Positions 35,282 through 47,254 of a stretch of 64,000 bases of DNA are shown in pieces. Location: assembly GCA_023974075.1 (NCBI GenBank), contig CM043790.1:4086023-4150022 (forward strand), read 5' to 3'. The stretch's first letter is position 1, and the number at the start of each line of letters is the position of its first letter. The stretch is from Chaenocephalus aceratus. Taxonomy: Eukaryota > Chordata > Actinopteri > Perciformes > Channichthyidae. The position numbers and the translations under genes were made by a program. Under the pieces are notes generated by a model. It did no database searches. It saw nothing but the letters and a program-made list of their open reading frames with translations, and was not told the DNA's origin.

Positions 35282-36065
35282 TGCTTCATAATTATTATTA
35301 ATTAGAGATTTGTTTTCTTCTCTTGATAGGGAAAAGCAGACATGTTGGTAGAGTGGGAGCCCTGTCCAGTATGGTATATATCTTCCAGTTACTTGGCTTC
35401 ATGTCATCTGATGTAGTCCCATGTTGGAGAACAAACACATGATATTTAACAAATGCAAAACATCCAGATCGACCACCAGTCCTCTTATATATTTCACTGC
35501 TGTTATTCTGAAGCAGCTGATTGTTTTTATTGTTTGTTTGAAATTTGTTTTCATTTCTATGTTCACTTTTTCTAAATGGTGGTGGACGTTAATAAATGGA
35601 AAATGAAACATTTACTTATATAAATTGAGTTATAAGATGTTTGCTTCACACATGGTTTATGCTTTTCGGAAAGACAAAACCAGGAACTGTAACTAACATT
35701 ATTCCATTCTGTTTTCAGTGGAAGGAGTGGGCTCATTCCTGGCAGCCGAAGAATTCTCCGGGATAATGCATACAAATAAAATCTGTTATTTGAACTCCAG
35801 TTTTGTTTTTGCACGTTTATTCTCTTGTTTATATGCTCCATTTGAGTCACATTTAATATGTTTCTATTAGAAATAATATGAAAACCTCCACCAAATTGCA
35901 TTTAACGTTTTAGGAAATTACAGTTGAAATACTACATGATTTCATTGTCAGTGATAGGAACACCATAACCTATATTAAGCATATTCATGTGTGAAATCTG
36001 GTACTTGCCATCCACTGCCTTATCTCATTTGTTTAACTTCCGAAGTATAACGCTTTGGAGGTAGG

Positions 36066-36120
36066 CTTGCATATAAAGCGTCTTTGGGTTTCAGAAAAGC
36101 GCTATAAAAATAACATGTAT
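36066..36120 (+). repeat. LINE/SINE 3' tail
   Basis: 'aaagcgtctttgggtttcag' followed by 'aaaagcgctataaaaata' is a common fish LINE/SINE 3' end. Positions 36120-37514, between the two convergent KDZ genes, show no other feature I can support. The last exons of the transposase may be lost or hidden here. Confidence 0.55.
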
Positions 36121-37514
36121 TATATCATTTAATTATAGGCCTAATTAAAATGATCCTGATCTGGATCACTGTGGTTTTGCTACTACATTTGAAAGCTTTT
36201 GGGGACATATTTAAATGCTTGAGATTTTAAAATGGTAGTGATTACTTTGAATTTTCTTTTTCACTTATTGAAAACCACAACTCGAGTATCAGGATGGTCT
36301 TTATCTGGAAAGTTATCCACATCTCATCACCACGTTGTCACGGCGACCCTTTGTCACGTCACAGATACGGTACCCGAACTCAGATCGCCGCCCGGAAATA
36401 CTAGACAAACGATACTGCCGTTGCTAAGGAGGCAAAAGTGCAAATTTGTATTATATATTTTTTTAAACACAGGGTTTGGTTTCGGATCTTGACGGATTTC
36501 TGAAAGGGTATGGAGCCTATTCGGCCGTCAACGCAAGACAAGTCGAACGAGTCCACGCACACACGCCGGAAGAACTACAAATATGTCATCTCTGTGTACT
36601 TCATAGCGATTTTTGGGCGCGTATCTAATGGGAATTGTAGTTTGTTGCGCTGCTCTCATATCATTTCAATGGGTTCACTTTCTATTCTTCTGTGTTTTTG
36701 TATGTTTTGAGCTGAGGTGCCAACTCAACATACAATGTTGATGAAATGAATGACATTTGGTGATGATTAATGGTTTTTGTGTTAATGTAATAGCCGTTAA
36801 AACAGGACCGGTCAAATTTGGCCGCGAACACCAAAGTAAGGGGGGGGAACGAATACAATAGGAGGGTTTTAATGTAAACATTGCTTATGACATTGATGAT
36901 ATTTTAAATAAAAAAACATATTCCCTAAAATGTGGAAGCTCTGGATGCCATACAAATGAATAGTTGATGTTTTTTAGGGCCGCAACTTTGGCACTAGAGC
37001 ACCTAGTGTTATCAAACGCATTTCAATGGTGAAACTATCCAAAAATATTGCATATGGCAATATTTTCCACTACGATGAAAGGCGTGTAAACCAACAAACC
37101 TTATTCTGGTTCCATCATGGGTAACCCCACCCATCCTCTCCACCTGCAGCTGGACAGGCAGATCGATGTTATTGTCAATATTAATATAATAATTATTTAT
37201 TTTGTAATAGTCACACTCGATTTCGCCGATTTTCTTGTTGCCCCAGCTGGTTGACACCTCTTTTAGCAGAAACAAAGGCTACATTCATGTATTAAATCGA
37301 TGTTAATCCATGTGTGTGGTTGTGGAATTAATGGACGTGCCGTTGTACGATTGCGTTGCCAGGCAGATAAACAGTAGACGATGGACATTTATCAAGATTA
37401 AAACGTGCTATGATTAACAACAAGCCATGTGCAAATGACAAAGGACACAACCACACCTTTAATAGGAGGTGACCTTCACATATCTTGTGGAAAGTGCCTG
37501 ATGGAGGGAGTCAC

Positions 37515-40500
37515 CTGTTCCATCCCATAGCATGCACTGTGAGCATGTCCAGTCGTGCTTTTGAAAGCAATAATGAGGTTATGATGTGTCATCTAAAAAA
37601 GTATGCAGTAATAGGGCAAGACCTTCCACTCACCTGCTTCGGACATGTATGTTGTGGTCAGGGCACAACGGGACAGGTAGCTGCTGACCTGCTCCACCTC
37701 TTCCCCGGCGGTCACCCCGCTCCCTCCTGGTTCTTCCCACTCCACATCATCTGATGGTAAAAGGTTGCTGGAATTGTTGTGCAAAGAGGCTACATACTAC
37801 TATACTAAACAGTATAGCTTAGATATTTACTACTTCAGTATTATAAATATAAACAATATAAATGTACGTGATACAAAAACATTTCACATACCTCGCATTT
37901 GGTAGCATGGGCTCGAGCATGCATTACACTGAGGAATGGCTTCATGGTGGTCAGCTCCTGGAGAGCAGGAAGGACACTTGCAGCTTTCCCCATGTACGGC
38001 CAGTACTTGCAAGCCACATCCATGGCGAAGAACTTGGCTTTGGCTGGCAGGAGTTCCTTTTGAAGATACAGGGGGTAGGCGAATATCTCCCCCCTGTACA
38101 TATTAAAGGCCTTCAAAAGAAACATGGCGACATACAGCCACCTCCATCCCTTCTCCATCCAGCTTAGAAGCCCTCCTTGGTCTCCCTCGCTGCTGTCCAC
38201 TGGGAGTCCCCACCTGGGCCTCTTCCCTGGGTCTACATTACATTAGATCACGACACATCAGTTCAAAGCAATGGAATCACCATCTACACCATGTGTTCTA
38301 ATGATCTGATGTTGGAGTAGATGGTAAAGAGAAGTAGCTGAATTTGAAGAAAGTCAGGGTCGGATATACACGGCTATGTTTGTGATATACCTATATGGTA
38401 AAATGACGAATAAAAACTTTTTCAGCGATCTCTGTATTTTGTCGACAAATGCAGCCACCGCGCTGTCTTCTGCTACAAAGAGCCCATTCCAAAAGGCGCT
38501 GCCATCAGAACTGAGGAAAAAAAGATTAGCAAATATATCCATGAAATATAAACAGTAATCAAAAAGGTTAAATAACAACAATGTAAAAACAGCACCTTCC
38601 ACTTCTCCGAAAGCGATATAGCTTCCTGTTTCCATCGGCAGGAACAGCCAACATCTCCGGCGTGCAGGCAGGGCAGATGAAAGTAGCACCACAGCAGAGC
38701 TGCTCGTCCTCATACGAGGCATAGGAGAACTCCAGAAAGCTGCGCTGCAGTGCCTCTCCGCTGACAGGTGCAGACTGGAAGATCATTACATTATTGCTGT
38801 GATTTTGTCTATTTACGGAAAAGTTATAATGTATAATATGGTAAAGAATATTTACACTTACTCTTCCTCCACACTTTGTGCGATGCTCCAGCAGCTTTGC
38901 AAAGGCCTGTCTGGAGAATCCTGGAGAGATGACCTTGAGCTCTTCAAAGGAGCTCAGGAGGTCCAAGGTGTAAAGTGTGGAAATACTGACCGAAGCTGGC
39001 CAGTATCGGGGGTCCACTGCTGCTGGCAAGTTTTCCACAGTAGTGGCAGATGCAAGTCATAGTGCCCTTGGAACAAGTAAATACACATAATTAAGACACT
39101 TTACAACAGTTCCATCTACAAATAGTCAAAGATGAACAGATATTACATGAAGGTGTTACTCCAATTGGAAGCACAATGCCTCAGCCCACAACAGTAAACA
39201 TATAACAACAATTCAATAGAAATCCAAATATATATATATTTGTTTACCATTGATGGTAACTAAAATCACTGGTTTGCCTGGTACCACAGTGCAGTGTTTG
39301 CATTTAGGCAGCTGGGTGCCTTCACAGTTGGCAATATGCAAGCTGTCAAAAGAAAGAAAAGCACTAATTACCATTATATGCTGGCCGAAGAGACACGTGC
39401 ACATCAAGCATGTTTGAGAGAGCATACCTTGGTCATGGGTGTCATATCCACCTTCCACTCTAACAACACACGTTGTTGGACTAATTGGTTTAAAAAACCC
39501 ATTTATTAAACCGTCCCTGTTGTGGAGTGGCTGCTTCTTGTGATGAAGTCCATCACAGTCTCCACAGAACCACTCCTCGGGAGACACTCTCTACACCTTG
39601 GGAGGAAATACAAAAGTATTCTAATATCCTAGAATTACTTTCATTTTCATGTGGGTCTTCTCTCGGTATCCAGTTTTCTAACATCCCAAAAGTCATGCAT
39701 GTTAGCTGAAATAGCAGGGCACTGAGCATTAATACTGAACAATTACAATTAGGTAAAGTCATTTAAATAAAGGTAAATGTTATCTCACCTAATAACAGAG
39801 GCCACACAGGGGATGACCAACAGCCTCTTTGTCTAGAAGGCATTGTAGGTGGTGTGGTCTCGCTTCTCTCCAGCGCTCTGAGGCTTTGTGCTGCCGAAAA
39901 GGCCACGATGAGGCAGAGCTCTTTTGAGGCTCAGGAGGAGGACATGAGGAAAGGATGTCAGAGAGTCTCTCCATATTCTTTTCTGTGAACAGAATGGGAA
40001 ACTTTAACTGTAAATGACTATATTTAAGATGAACACTAAAAATCAAGGATCATTTCTTTGCTCAGTATGGAACCGGCCAATATCTTTACTGAATTACATT
40101 CCTCGTCCGAGTCCTGAACTGTCAGTCGTGTATAAGGTTATTTTCTCTCACGAACACAATTTATTTTAGTTTTAAACTTAAAGCCATTTTTGTGATTTAC
40201 CAAATTCGTGTTGTGCTGAAGGTTCAGTACGCAGAAGCTCCACACTGGAAGCCCTCAGTCTGTAAAACATCACACAGAGGGTTAACAACAGATAACTGAT
40301 GGTTTGTATTATCTACCTATCGTTTAAAAGCTTGTGAAATTAAATAGTTCTTATGACACCACAGTGGGAATGTCTCCGACTGTAGTGTCACTATGCGTTT
40401 ATATATTTGAATTATTGTAGACCCTCAACAAGCAATTACTGTGTTTTCATTCAATTTTCCAACCATTTATTTAGTAAATTCATAACAATGTAAACTAATT

Positions 40501-41071
40501 GTGATTCCAACCTGTAGCTGAGCCTTGGCGTCGTCCTCCACGCCTCCCTCTCGGCTTGCCACGTCCTACACAGCCCCTTTTAGGGGACTGTAAAGTGTCT
40601 CCTACAGAGCGTGCCCGTTTCCTCTCCTCCGCTGCTTTCTGTGACCAAGTAACAACTCATGTAAGGTTGATGTAGCTGATAAACTGATACCATATGACAG
40701 TGGACAAATAAAAAGGAAATTCATTCTCTTGAAGAACATTTTTGCTTCAAGTTTTTCCTGCCACATCCAACTAATGAAGTAAAACAAGTTGAACAAGCTT
40801 TATTTAGTAAGCCTCTGCCCCCCATGTTGTAATGATGAACCGTTTTGCAAAGGCCCTTTACATTGATCCAACATCCAGTTACTCTTGGCCTGTTCAGCAT
40901 CGTTTGGATAACAGATAGGGCCACATTCAAGTAGGACATGAATGAGGTCATATGGGTTAAAACACCAACCTTAGCTTCAGCTAGCATGTGTTCATGCTCC
41001 AGCTCAAGAGCCATGCGTTTCCCTTCTTTGGATGTGGGATTATTGGGGTCTGGGTTGGGTTTTGTTGCCAT
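37515..41071 (-). pseudogene. KDZ transposase with CxC2/CxC3-like cysteine clusters
   Basis: KDZ-family transposase in about twelve exons on the minus strand with GT/AG borders: 40970-41071 (MATKPNPDPNNP...), 40512-40638 (basic, AT-hook-like GRGKPRGRRGG), 40201-40259, 39789-39982 (CLLDKEAVGHPLCGLC), 39428-39596 (EEWFCGDCDGLHHKKQPLHN), 39248-39342 (PKCKHCTVVPG), 38862-39066 (RYWPAS, FEELKVISPGFSRQAF), 38596-38774 (ICPACTPEMLAVPADGNRK), 38418-38510, 37892-38232 (RGEIFAYPLYLQKEL, FAMDVACKYWPYM, FLSVMHARAHATKCE), 37634-37750 (GEEVEQVSSYLSR) and 37515-37557 (LDMLTVHAMGWN). The cysteine clusters precede the RNase H-like KDZ core in this family. Frame slips (near 39570, 38990, 38125) and a missing C terminus mark this copy as decayed. 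An intact relative could mobilise the element. Confidence 0.87.
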
Positions 41072-41078
41072 TGCAACA

Positions 41079-41125
<47 letters not shown>

Positions 41126-41272
41126 ACAGCCAGCCAGACAGCCAGCCAGACAGCCAGCCAGACAGCCAGCCAGACAGCCAGCCAGACAGCCAGCCAGACA
41201 GCCAGCCAGCCAGACAGCCAGCCAGACAGCCAGCCAGACAGCCAGCCAGACAGCCAGCCAGACAGCCAGCCC
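41079..41272. repeat. 12-bp tandem repeat next to the KDZ start codon
   Basis: Units of 'cagccagacagc' and 'cagccagc' continue for about 190 bp and end 8 bp from the ATG of the transposase. No stop codon occurs in any frame of the repeat, so the transposase frame is open through it, as tryptophan/leucine/alanine/glycine-rich text. It is most simply untranslated leader. Confidence 0.95.
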
Positions 41273-41415
41273 GCCACAACAGATATGCAAACAAACAGCT
41301 GCTGTATGAGACAGACAGAGATAGTGAGACAGATTGTAAGATTAAGATGGATAGATGAAGAAATAGATAATGAATGATAGAAAAAGATAGAGACAATAAC
41401 TATAAGAAAGCTAGG

Positions 41416-42022
41416 TAGATAGACAGAGAGATAGGTTGAGTTTGGCTCTTAAAAGTGCCGTTGGTTTTCTTATGGTGTAGAATAGATCAGTGTATGGGCT
41501 TGTGGTGTGGGTACAGGAGCTGCAGGAGAGAACAGAACAAGTGAATTATGTAGTGAAACTAGCTTTTTTTAAATGCACATTGTGACGGTTTAACTAGTTT
41601 AGACAGACTGAGTTCATTTACGTGTTTCCTGTTTCATACGCGTAACAAGCACATGGACGTGCACATGGACTATGCCCCTCCCCCCAAACATATATTAAAA
41701 TGTCGACCAGCGTTAGTACTGTCATGTGCAAAACAAAAGCGATTAAGATAACGTATAACTCACACTTTAACACCGACGTATGCAGCCGTAATTAAGACAC
41801 ATATTTTTCACACACCACTTATGAGCTGATATAAATGTAGCTAAACTAGTTTAAGCTTATGTTGAACGTGAGCTAGCTAGCTAGCCGCCCGCAAGAATGA
41901 TTTCACATTAATGTTGCTTTGCTGATTATGGCGAAGGCATTTCTCAGACTTAGAACAGTTCATTATGTATGATGAACCATGCGAGTGAAGGCTTAAAAGA
42001 ATCCCCAATTATTAAATCTAAG
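41416..42022 (-). repeat. Right inverted repeat of the KDZ element
   Basis: Reverse complement of 27629-28240. It lies about 350 bp upstream of the transposase start codon and probably carries that gene's promoter, as the left copy does for the zinc-ribbon gene. Confidence 0.93.
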
Positions 42023-42032
42023 TGTGGGAATC

Positions 42033-42492
42033 TGACGTCATTGTCACCTGACAGTGTCACCTGATGCGGTCACATGACCGGTGACCAGGTAAACAGGAAG
42101 CCATAAAAAGTTTGCCGTCAGTTCAAAAAAGTCTCTCTTGGCTGCTTGTCACTGATCTTCTCCCTCTCACAAAGGTAGGAATAACAGTTTTAAGGTGGTT
42201 TTATGGTCTTTTAAATTAACTTATGCAAGTGGCTCATTTAGTTTGGTTTTATTAGGGCGAGTGCAAGACGAGAGTTTACCATTGACGGAGGGAAACTCTC
42301 CCGACAGGCACAAGACCGGGTCTGTTATGAGTAATTTGCTTTTAAACGGCGTTTTTAAACCGACGTTTTTAATTGTGTTTTAAGCAACTTATTTATGTGT
42401 TTTACAGAGCTTAATGCACACAACCGGCCCAGCTACCCGGCAGGATTAAGCTGAGTTGGAAATCTACTCTGTCAGGCAGAAACTTGGGACAG
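42033..42492 (+). promoter_or_regulatory. Possible promoter and two short leader exons
   Basis: A perfect CRE palindrome TGACGTCA (42033-42040), an E-box-like 'tcacatgacc', and a TATA-like 'cataaaaag' (42102-42110) precede a possible first exon ending at donor 'gtagga' (42175). An acceptor 'ttttacag' (ends 42407) and a donor 'gtaaaa' (42493) bound a possible second exon. No coding sequence follows that I recognise. It begins 11 bp outside the KDZ inverted repeat. Chance agreement is possible. Confidence 0.3.
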
Positions 42493-44479
42493 GTAAAATG
42501 TGTCTTCGGGTCAATGCGACTGATTTCGTTGGAGCAGGTCACATATATGATATGATAATTACATTTAAATTGTATTCATTTCTTATTTCATAGAAACTTA
42601 TCAAACATTGAATTAAAGAATGGTGGTATACACAGTGATAGATGTGAAGGACTAACGTTTATAATAAATAGCCTAGTATTTATCCATATTCATAATAATA
42701 TTTATATATTCAACAACAATTTTTAATGTAAAAGGTTCATAAAATAAAAACACAACACTGTCATTGCAAGTGACACTCAGTTGACTTTTATGTTTAACTG
42801 CTAAATGTGTTACTGATAAAAAAGGGCTTCTACCTAATTACCTTAAATAAACACACTAATTAATGAAACCAGTTCAATACGCATTATTCTTATTCGTATA
42901 ATTCTTTATGAGCGCAGTAATGGTAAGGTATATAATTACTTATTTATTTAGTATTCCATAACTTACTAACACAGTTGGTCAAACTAAAATGGAGACATGG
43001 CAGAAATCCTACAATGAAACAGGGCCGTTGAGAGATTGAACGAGAGACTGAGGAGCCCCCGAAAAACGGAGTTCTATTCAAATTCAAATTTTTGACGGGA
43101 AGAGCGGTGTAAATGGGTGGCATATATGCATTGGAAAATAAATAGTCATAACAGTTATTATACAATAGGCTTTAAAAGCACCATCGATAACCATTACCCT
43201 GTCTCCAATTCAAACTCTTGACGGGAAGAAAGGTGTAATGGCTGGATGTCCTAATCAAACCAAAAGAGAAAATGCAGATATTACACTCATAAAATAAATG
43301 GTAGACATATCAGTATACTCTTAGTGCCAAGTTGTCTCAGACAATCTGTTGACTTCACAGCTTGTCACTCAGAGGGGGGTGGGGGCTGTTTGTTTGTTTA
43401 AAAAGGACTCGGAGGGCTATACACTACACATCTTTCTTGGATTTGTTAACACCATAGCCCCTAATATATTTGTAGAAAGGCAGGAAATTGAATTAAATCG
43501 TAAAAAAATGTAATTGTGGAGGACCCCCTGTTTCGTGTTCCCCCCCACTTCTCAAACCAGAGTTACACCCTTGGATTTTAAACAAAGTCACGTGGCCACA
43601 ACAATATTACAAAAAATATATATTTGTATTTATTTTAGGATCTTAAAATCAGACCTGTTTTTTAAATGAAATCTGACAGCAGGCAGGCAGCTCTGATCAC
43701 CTAATGATAAATGCGCCACACCTAATCGCCGGCCATTCAGCCACAGCTCCCTCTATACAAATCAAACTGTAGACGGTGTGAAAGTGCCTATTGTTTTAAA
43801 TAATGGTCGGAATGTGAGCCATCTCAATTACCGTGGGACAGCAGAGAACTCTAAACAAAAATGTTCAATCAATAAAGTAACATCATAAATCATACAGTAT
43901 GTGTTAAAGGGAGCAGGAGGAAGCAAACACCAAAACAAATATTACAAAAAATATACTGCATATTAAAGCAAACTATTGTAAAGGTAAAAGTATGAGCATA
44001 ACAAATGTAAAGTGTAAACATTTACATTATTATGATTATTTAATATATAAAGACTATAAGACTACAAGATTAGATATACTTTATTTTATCTACAATATTG
44101 ATGTTTTTTCGTTAGACTGTAGTGGCCTGTGAAAACCATAACAAATATGTGTTCAAATGCTCTTCAAAACACAACTGAAGTACTGAAAGTCCATGAAACT
44201 TGTCTTTCTGTATTTGTGAATGAAGCGCCATCTAATGGTTAAATCCTGAAATTGAAAATCTGGCAACGCCCTCTTGGAAAATAGTGGGAGGGCTTAACAT
44301 TCCCAGCCGCTGGGATCCGTTGGGTGAAAGTCCACGGTCCACCTATGCCAGAGCCCCACCAACGGCAGCAGCCCACCAACGGCAGCAGCCCACCAACGGC
44401 AGTGGCCCACGGGAAAAGTCCAGAATCTCCCTGTAGCCAATCCGAGCCTGCTCACACACACACAACTGAAACCAAATGA
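42493..44479. other. No recognised gene; small duplications
   Basis: Two similar stretches containing 'ttgacgggaaga' and 'ggtgtaa' occur near 43093 and 43217. Three tandem copies of 'caccaacggcagcagcc' lie at about 44357-44407. Otherwise nothing supported on either strand. Confidence 0.6.
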
Positions 44480-47170
44480 ATGTCAATTATGGCTTGGAGT
44501 GGAGAGGGAGTATCCAGTCATCAGTGTTGGGCAAGTTACTTCCAAAATGTAATATATTACATATTACTTATTACTCTCTTTTGAAAGTAATAAATTACAT
44601 TACAATATCACTGTCTCTGAAATGTAATGAGTTACACTACTTTAGTTACTTTTCTAGTTACTTTCACCAAAATAACCGCAAAAGAATGGCTAGGTATTTT
44701 AAATGCTAAAATGTAGTTTAGTGCAGCTCATTATACATCCAGTGAAGGGCGATGTGGTTTAGCATAACAACTGTGTAGGCCCTTAAGGCTACTAACAACT
44801 TAAACACTTATTTAAAGCAGACAAAGGATCAAAGTCTGGTCAATTATGGTAGAGATACTGTAAATATTTATAAGTCTAGGCCTATGTATATTAAATACAA
44901 TAGAGCTAGAGCTCACTATAATGAAATCTATAACATTATGAAATGACAAGGTGTGCAATATATTTTTCTTTTTGTTACTTTCTTTTATTTAATTCAAGTT
45001 CCAAGCACAAGAAGTTTGAATGTATTGAGTGGACAAAGAAGAAGCTTTATCAAATATACGAAAAGGATTAGGCCTCAAGGAATAGCTTACGGCTCAGCCA
45101 TTTGCAGTCCAACACTATTAACATGTAAGCCAAACATTGCTTAAGATTGCTACTAAATGCAACGTAGGCCAAACATAGGAGCCCTGCTGTTTGCCAAACA
45201 ACGCCTAGAACATAGGCTACCAAACAAAGTCTGGTCAAATCTAAATACAAAAAAAGGCCTCGTAGGAAATACTTCACAAAACAAATGAAGCTCCACTATA
45301 TTGAACACACACATTGGAATATTGAAAATAAAAAAAGAAACAGGAAACCTGTTACTGCCAAAACAGAGGTAGAATACAGCCAATTAAGGCTCGTAAAACA
45401 CATTTAAGTATGAAAGCCCTTAAAGCCTTGACCTATAGCCTACTTATTGTTCTATGGTGGGGGGCTGGCCTATTCCACTACCGCCTTGACTTAAATGATG
45501 GTTGAAGCGCATCAGGGGAAGGCGTTGAAAGCGTCCATCACCGAGACGGTTGCGTTTTGGGGTGAGTACAAGATTTCCAAGACTGAAAAGTCCTTTTCAG
45601 TACTGGTGCACTGGATGGCGTTGGGGCATTACAGCGGAGTGCCATTTTTTTTAATTCTTGGAAACTGGTGCAGACTTTCCATCATAGGGGCAGAATTGAA
45701 ATAAGACATTACCTCTGTTTCCACAGACATGGGCGTATCAGCTGTGGTAACGGGCTGTAAGTCAAAGGCAAACAAATCCTCCTCACTGGAAGCAACAGCA
45801 GCAGGTTGAGGGACATCGGGCACGAGGGCTGCAGGCTCTTGTTAGGGAACGACACTCTGACATGAGGAGTATCTTGATATGGTCTCTTCTGGCTTCTTCT
45901 TTTACCCAACGCAGCTTAAACTTGGGCAGTGAGACAGCGGCAAGCAGTGCTTCCTTGGAGTCAGTTATTGCGGCAAATCGGGTTTTGATTGCTCCCACAG
46001 TAACTTCAGGCAGCCCAGTGGGCATTGCTGATAGGCCAGTTTTCATTGCTAAGATTTTTCCCATGAGAACTTCTAGTGTTGGTTGAAGCGTTCCATAAAA
46101 AAGTGTCCTCACCCTGTAAGATGTCCAGTGCAACTGTGAAAGGCTTCATAATGAAACAGTATTCCTTGAGAAACCGGTATTCCCTGTCGTTCATACATTT
46201 CATTTGAAATTGTGTGCAGATATTATTGATGTCAGTGAGGGGCATTTCTGTGATCCGAGAATAGGCGTCAAAGTATGAGTTCCACCTTGTTACTGTGGGG
46301 ACAATCAACTTTCTACCACTGACCTCTTCCAGGAACTCTGATGCGACTGTGGAGCGGCTGAACGCTGAACATTTGGCTGTAGCACTACGATACACAGCCC
46401 TAGATTCTACGTTAGATGACAGCCATTTGTCAACCTCATTGTTCGCAATTATTAAGTGTATGGGTGGCGCATCTATGATGGGGAGGCAGTACACATAGCC
46501 CGTCCCGGGCATTATCATCTTTGGCGGCGGCAAGCACACTGTGAAGGTCTGTAAAGTCTGCCTCACCATCGCCATCCACCTCATCGGACTCCACTTGCCG
46601 CTGCTGATGCTCCTTGAACGCCTTCACAAAGTTACTCCCGTTGTCCGTCACACTTGCAGTCACTTTATCGTTGGTAAGTCCATATTGAGAGAAAATGTCC
46701 TCCAGCTCTGTTGCTATTGCATCGTACGTGTGTCGACCCCTAAATCTTCTACAAGCGATCACAGCCTTCTTCCGTTTCAAGGTATCTGCATCGATCCAAT
46801 GCACAGTAACCCCCAAGAAACTTTTGTTGTTAGCACTCCATATGTCTGCCGTTGTTGACACATAATCCTGGGCATCGATAGTTTTCCTCAGCTCCTTTTC
46901 CATGATAGCATATTCTTTATCCAACTCTTTGGCAAATGTCTTTCTATCTGGCAACACTTGCTGAAAATTAAGAAGATAGAGATATTAAAGTCATGCTAGA
47001 TAATAAACTAATGCTCCATTTATAACTGGGCTAAATAATATTTGGATACCGGTAACATTACTGTAATGATAGGTGCTTATGTATAGGCAATGCATCTTTT
47101 TACCACCAGGCAGCAGTATAACATTTAAGCTAACCATGTACAAAGCGAGTGGAATAAGATGCGAGTCAAG

Positions 47171-47199
47171 ACACACGCATGCATGCATGCATGCACACA

Positions 47200-47250
<51 letters not shown>

Positions 47251-47254
47251 ACAC
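47171..47254. repeat. CA-rich microsatellite
   Basis: A compound run of 'gcat' and CA units in the transposase intron. Confidence 0.95.

Larger units (their letters stand above)
28360..35766 (+). pseudogene. Zinc-ribbon accessory gene of the KDZ element
   Basis: The first exon starts at 28360, MPGGSTKKTCPFCQNILFCA, with CPFC and CAHC as a zinc ribbon, and reads to a stop at 28495 unless spliced at 'gtgaca' after KEP. Likely further exons: 30493-30612 (PKKLRLEKKLKRFDKK, then an in-frame TGA at 30541, then RKKNHNIASIKDEAIVL), 31819-31987 (LEKLHAIGFKPVLLLGKETR and VTCEILTPRC), 33244-33491, 34607-34669 (basic GPRGKKKKSG), 35121-35200, 35330-35373 (MLVEWEPCPV) and 35719-35766 (WKEWAHSWQP then stop). 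Each has GT/AG borders. AATAAA follows at 35775. The VEW...W..W tail looks chromodomain-like. Related predicted proteins are common in teleosts, with no function known to me. The TGA and a frame conflict in the exon at 33244 suggest decay. Confidence 0.68.
27629..42022. mobile_element. 14.4-kb KDZ (Zisupton-like) element with ~610-bp inverted repeats
   Basis: Positions 27629-28240 and about 41416-42022 are nearly identical inverted repeats starting 'cttagatttaataattgggg'. Between them lie two convergent genes: a plus-strand zinc-ribbon gene (28360-35766) and a minus-strand transposase of the Kyakuja-Dileera-Zisupton family (37515-41071). Transposase plus terminal inverted repeats define a cut-and-paste DNA element. 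No matching duplication was found outside the repeat ends ('atgttttg' left, 'tgtgggaa' right), so the true termini or one flank may have changed. Younger MITEs at 28879 and 30974 are nested inside. Confidence 0.85.

Noticed and set aside
35044..35305. Poly-Ile / poly-Met frames
   Set aside because: Translation of the (GAT)n microsatellite.
37012..37275. Minus-strand open frame TSWGNKKIGEIECDYYK as a final KDZ exon
   Set aside because: No KDZ C-terminal motif and no convincing splice junction; it may be unrelated intergenic sequence.
41079..41272. Possible CRISPR-like array
   Set aside because: Units are contiguous 12-mers without unique spacers, in a eukaryotic genome; it is a minisatellite. 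The same applies to 12067-12156 and 33547-33640.
40938..41396. Repetitive WLAG/QPAS/QTAS proteins on both strands
   Set aside because: A 12-bp tandem repeat without stops is open in all six frames; only the short MATKPNPDP exon next to it is supported.
43078..43240. Two similar stretches with 'ttgacgggaaga'
   Set aside because: Only about 30 bp are shared, without flanking duplications; too little to call an element.
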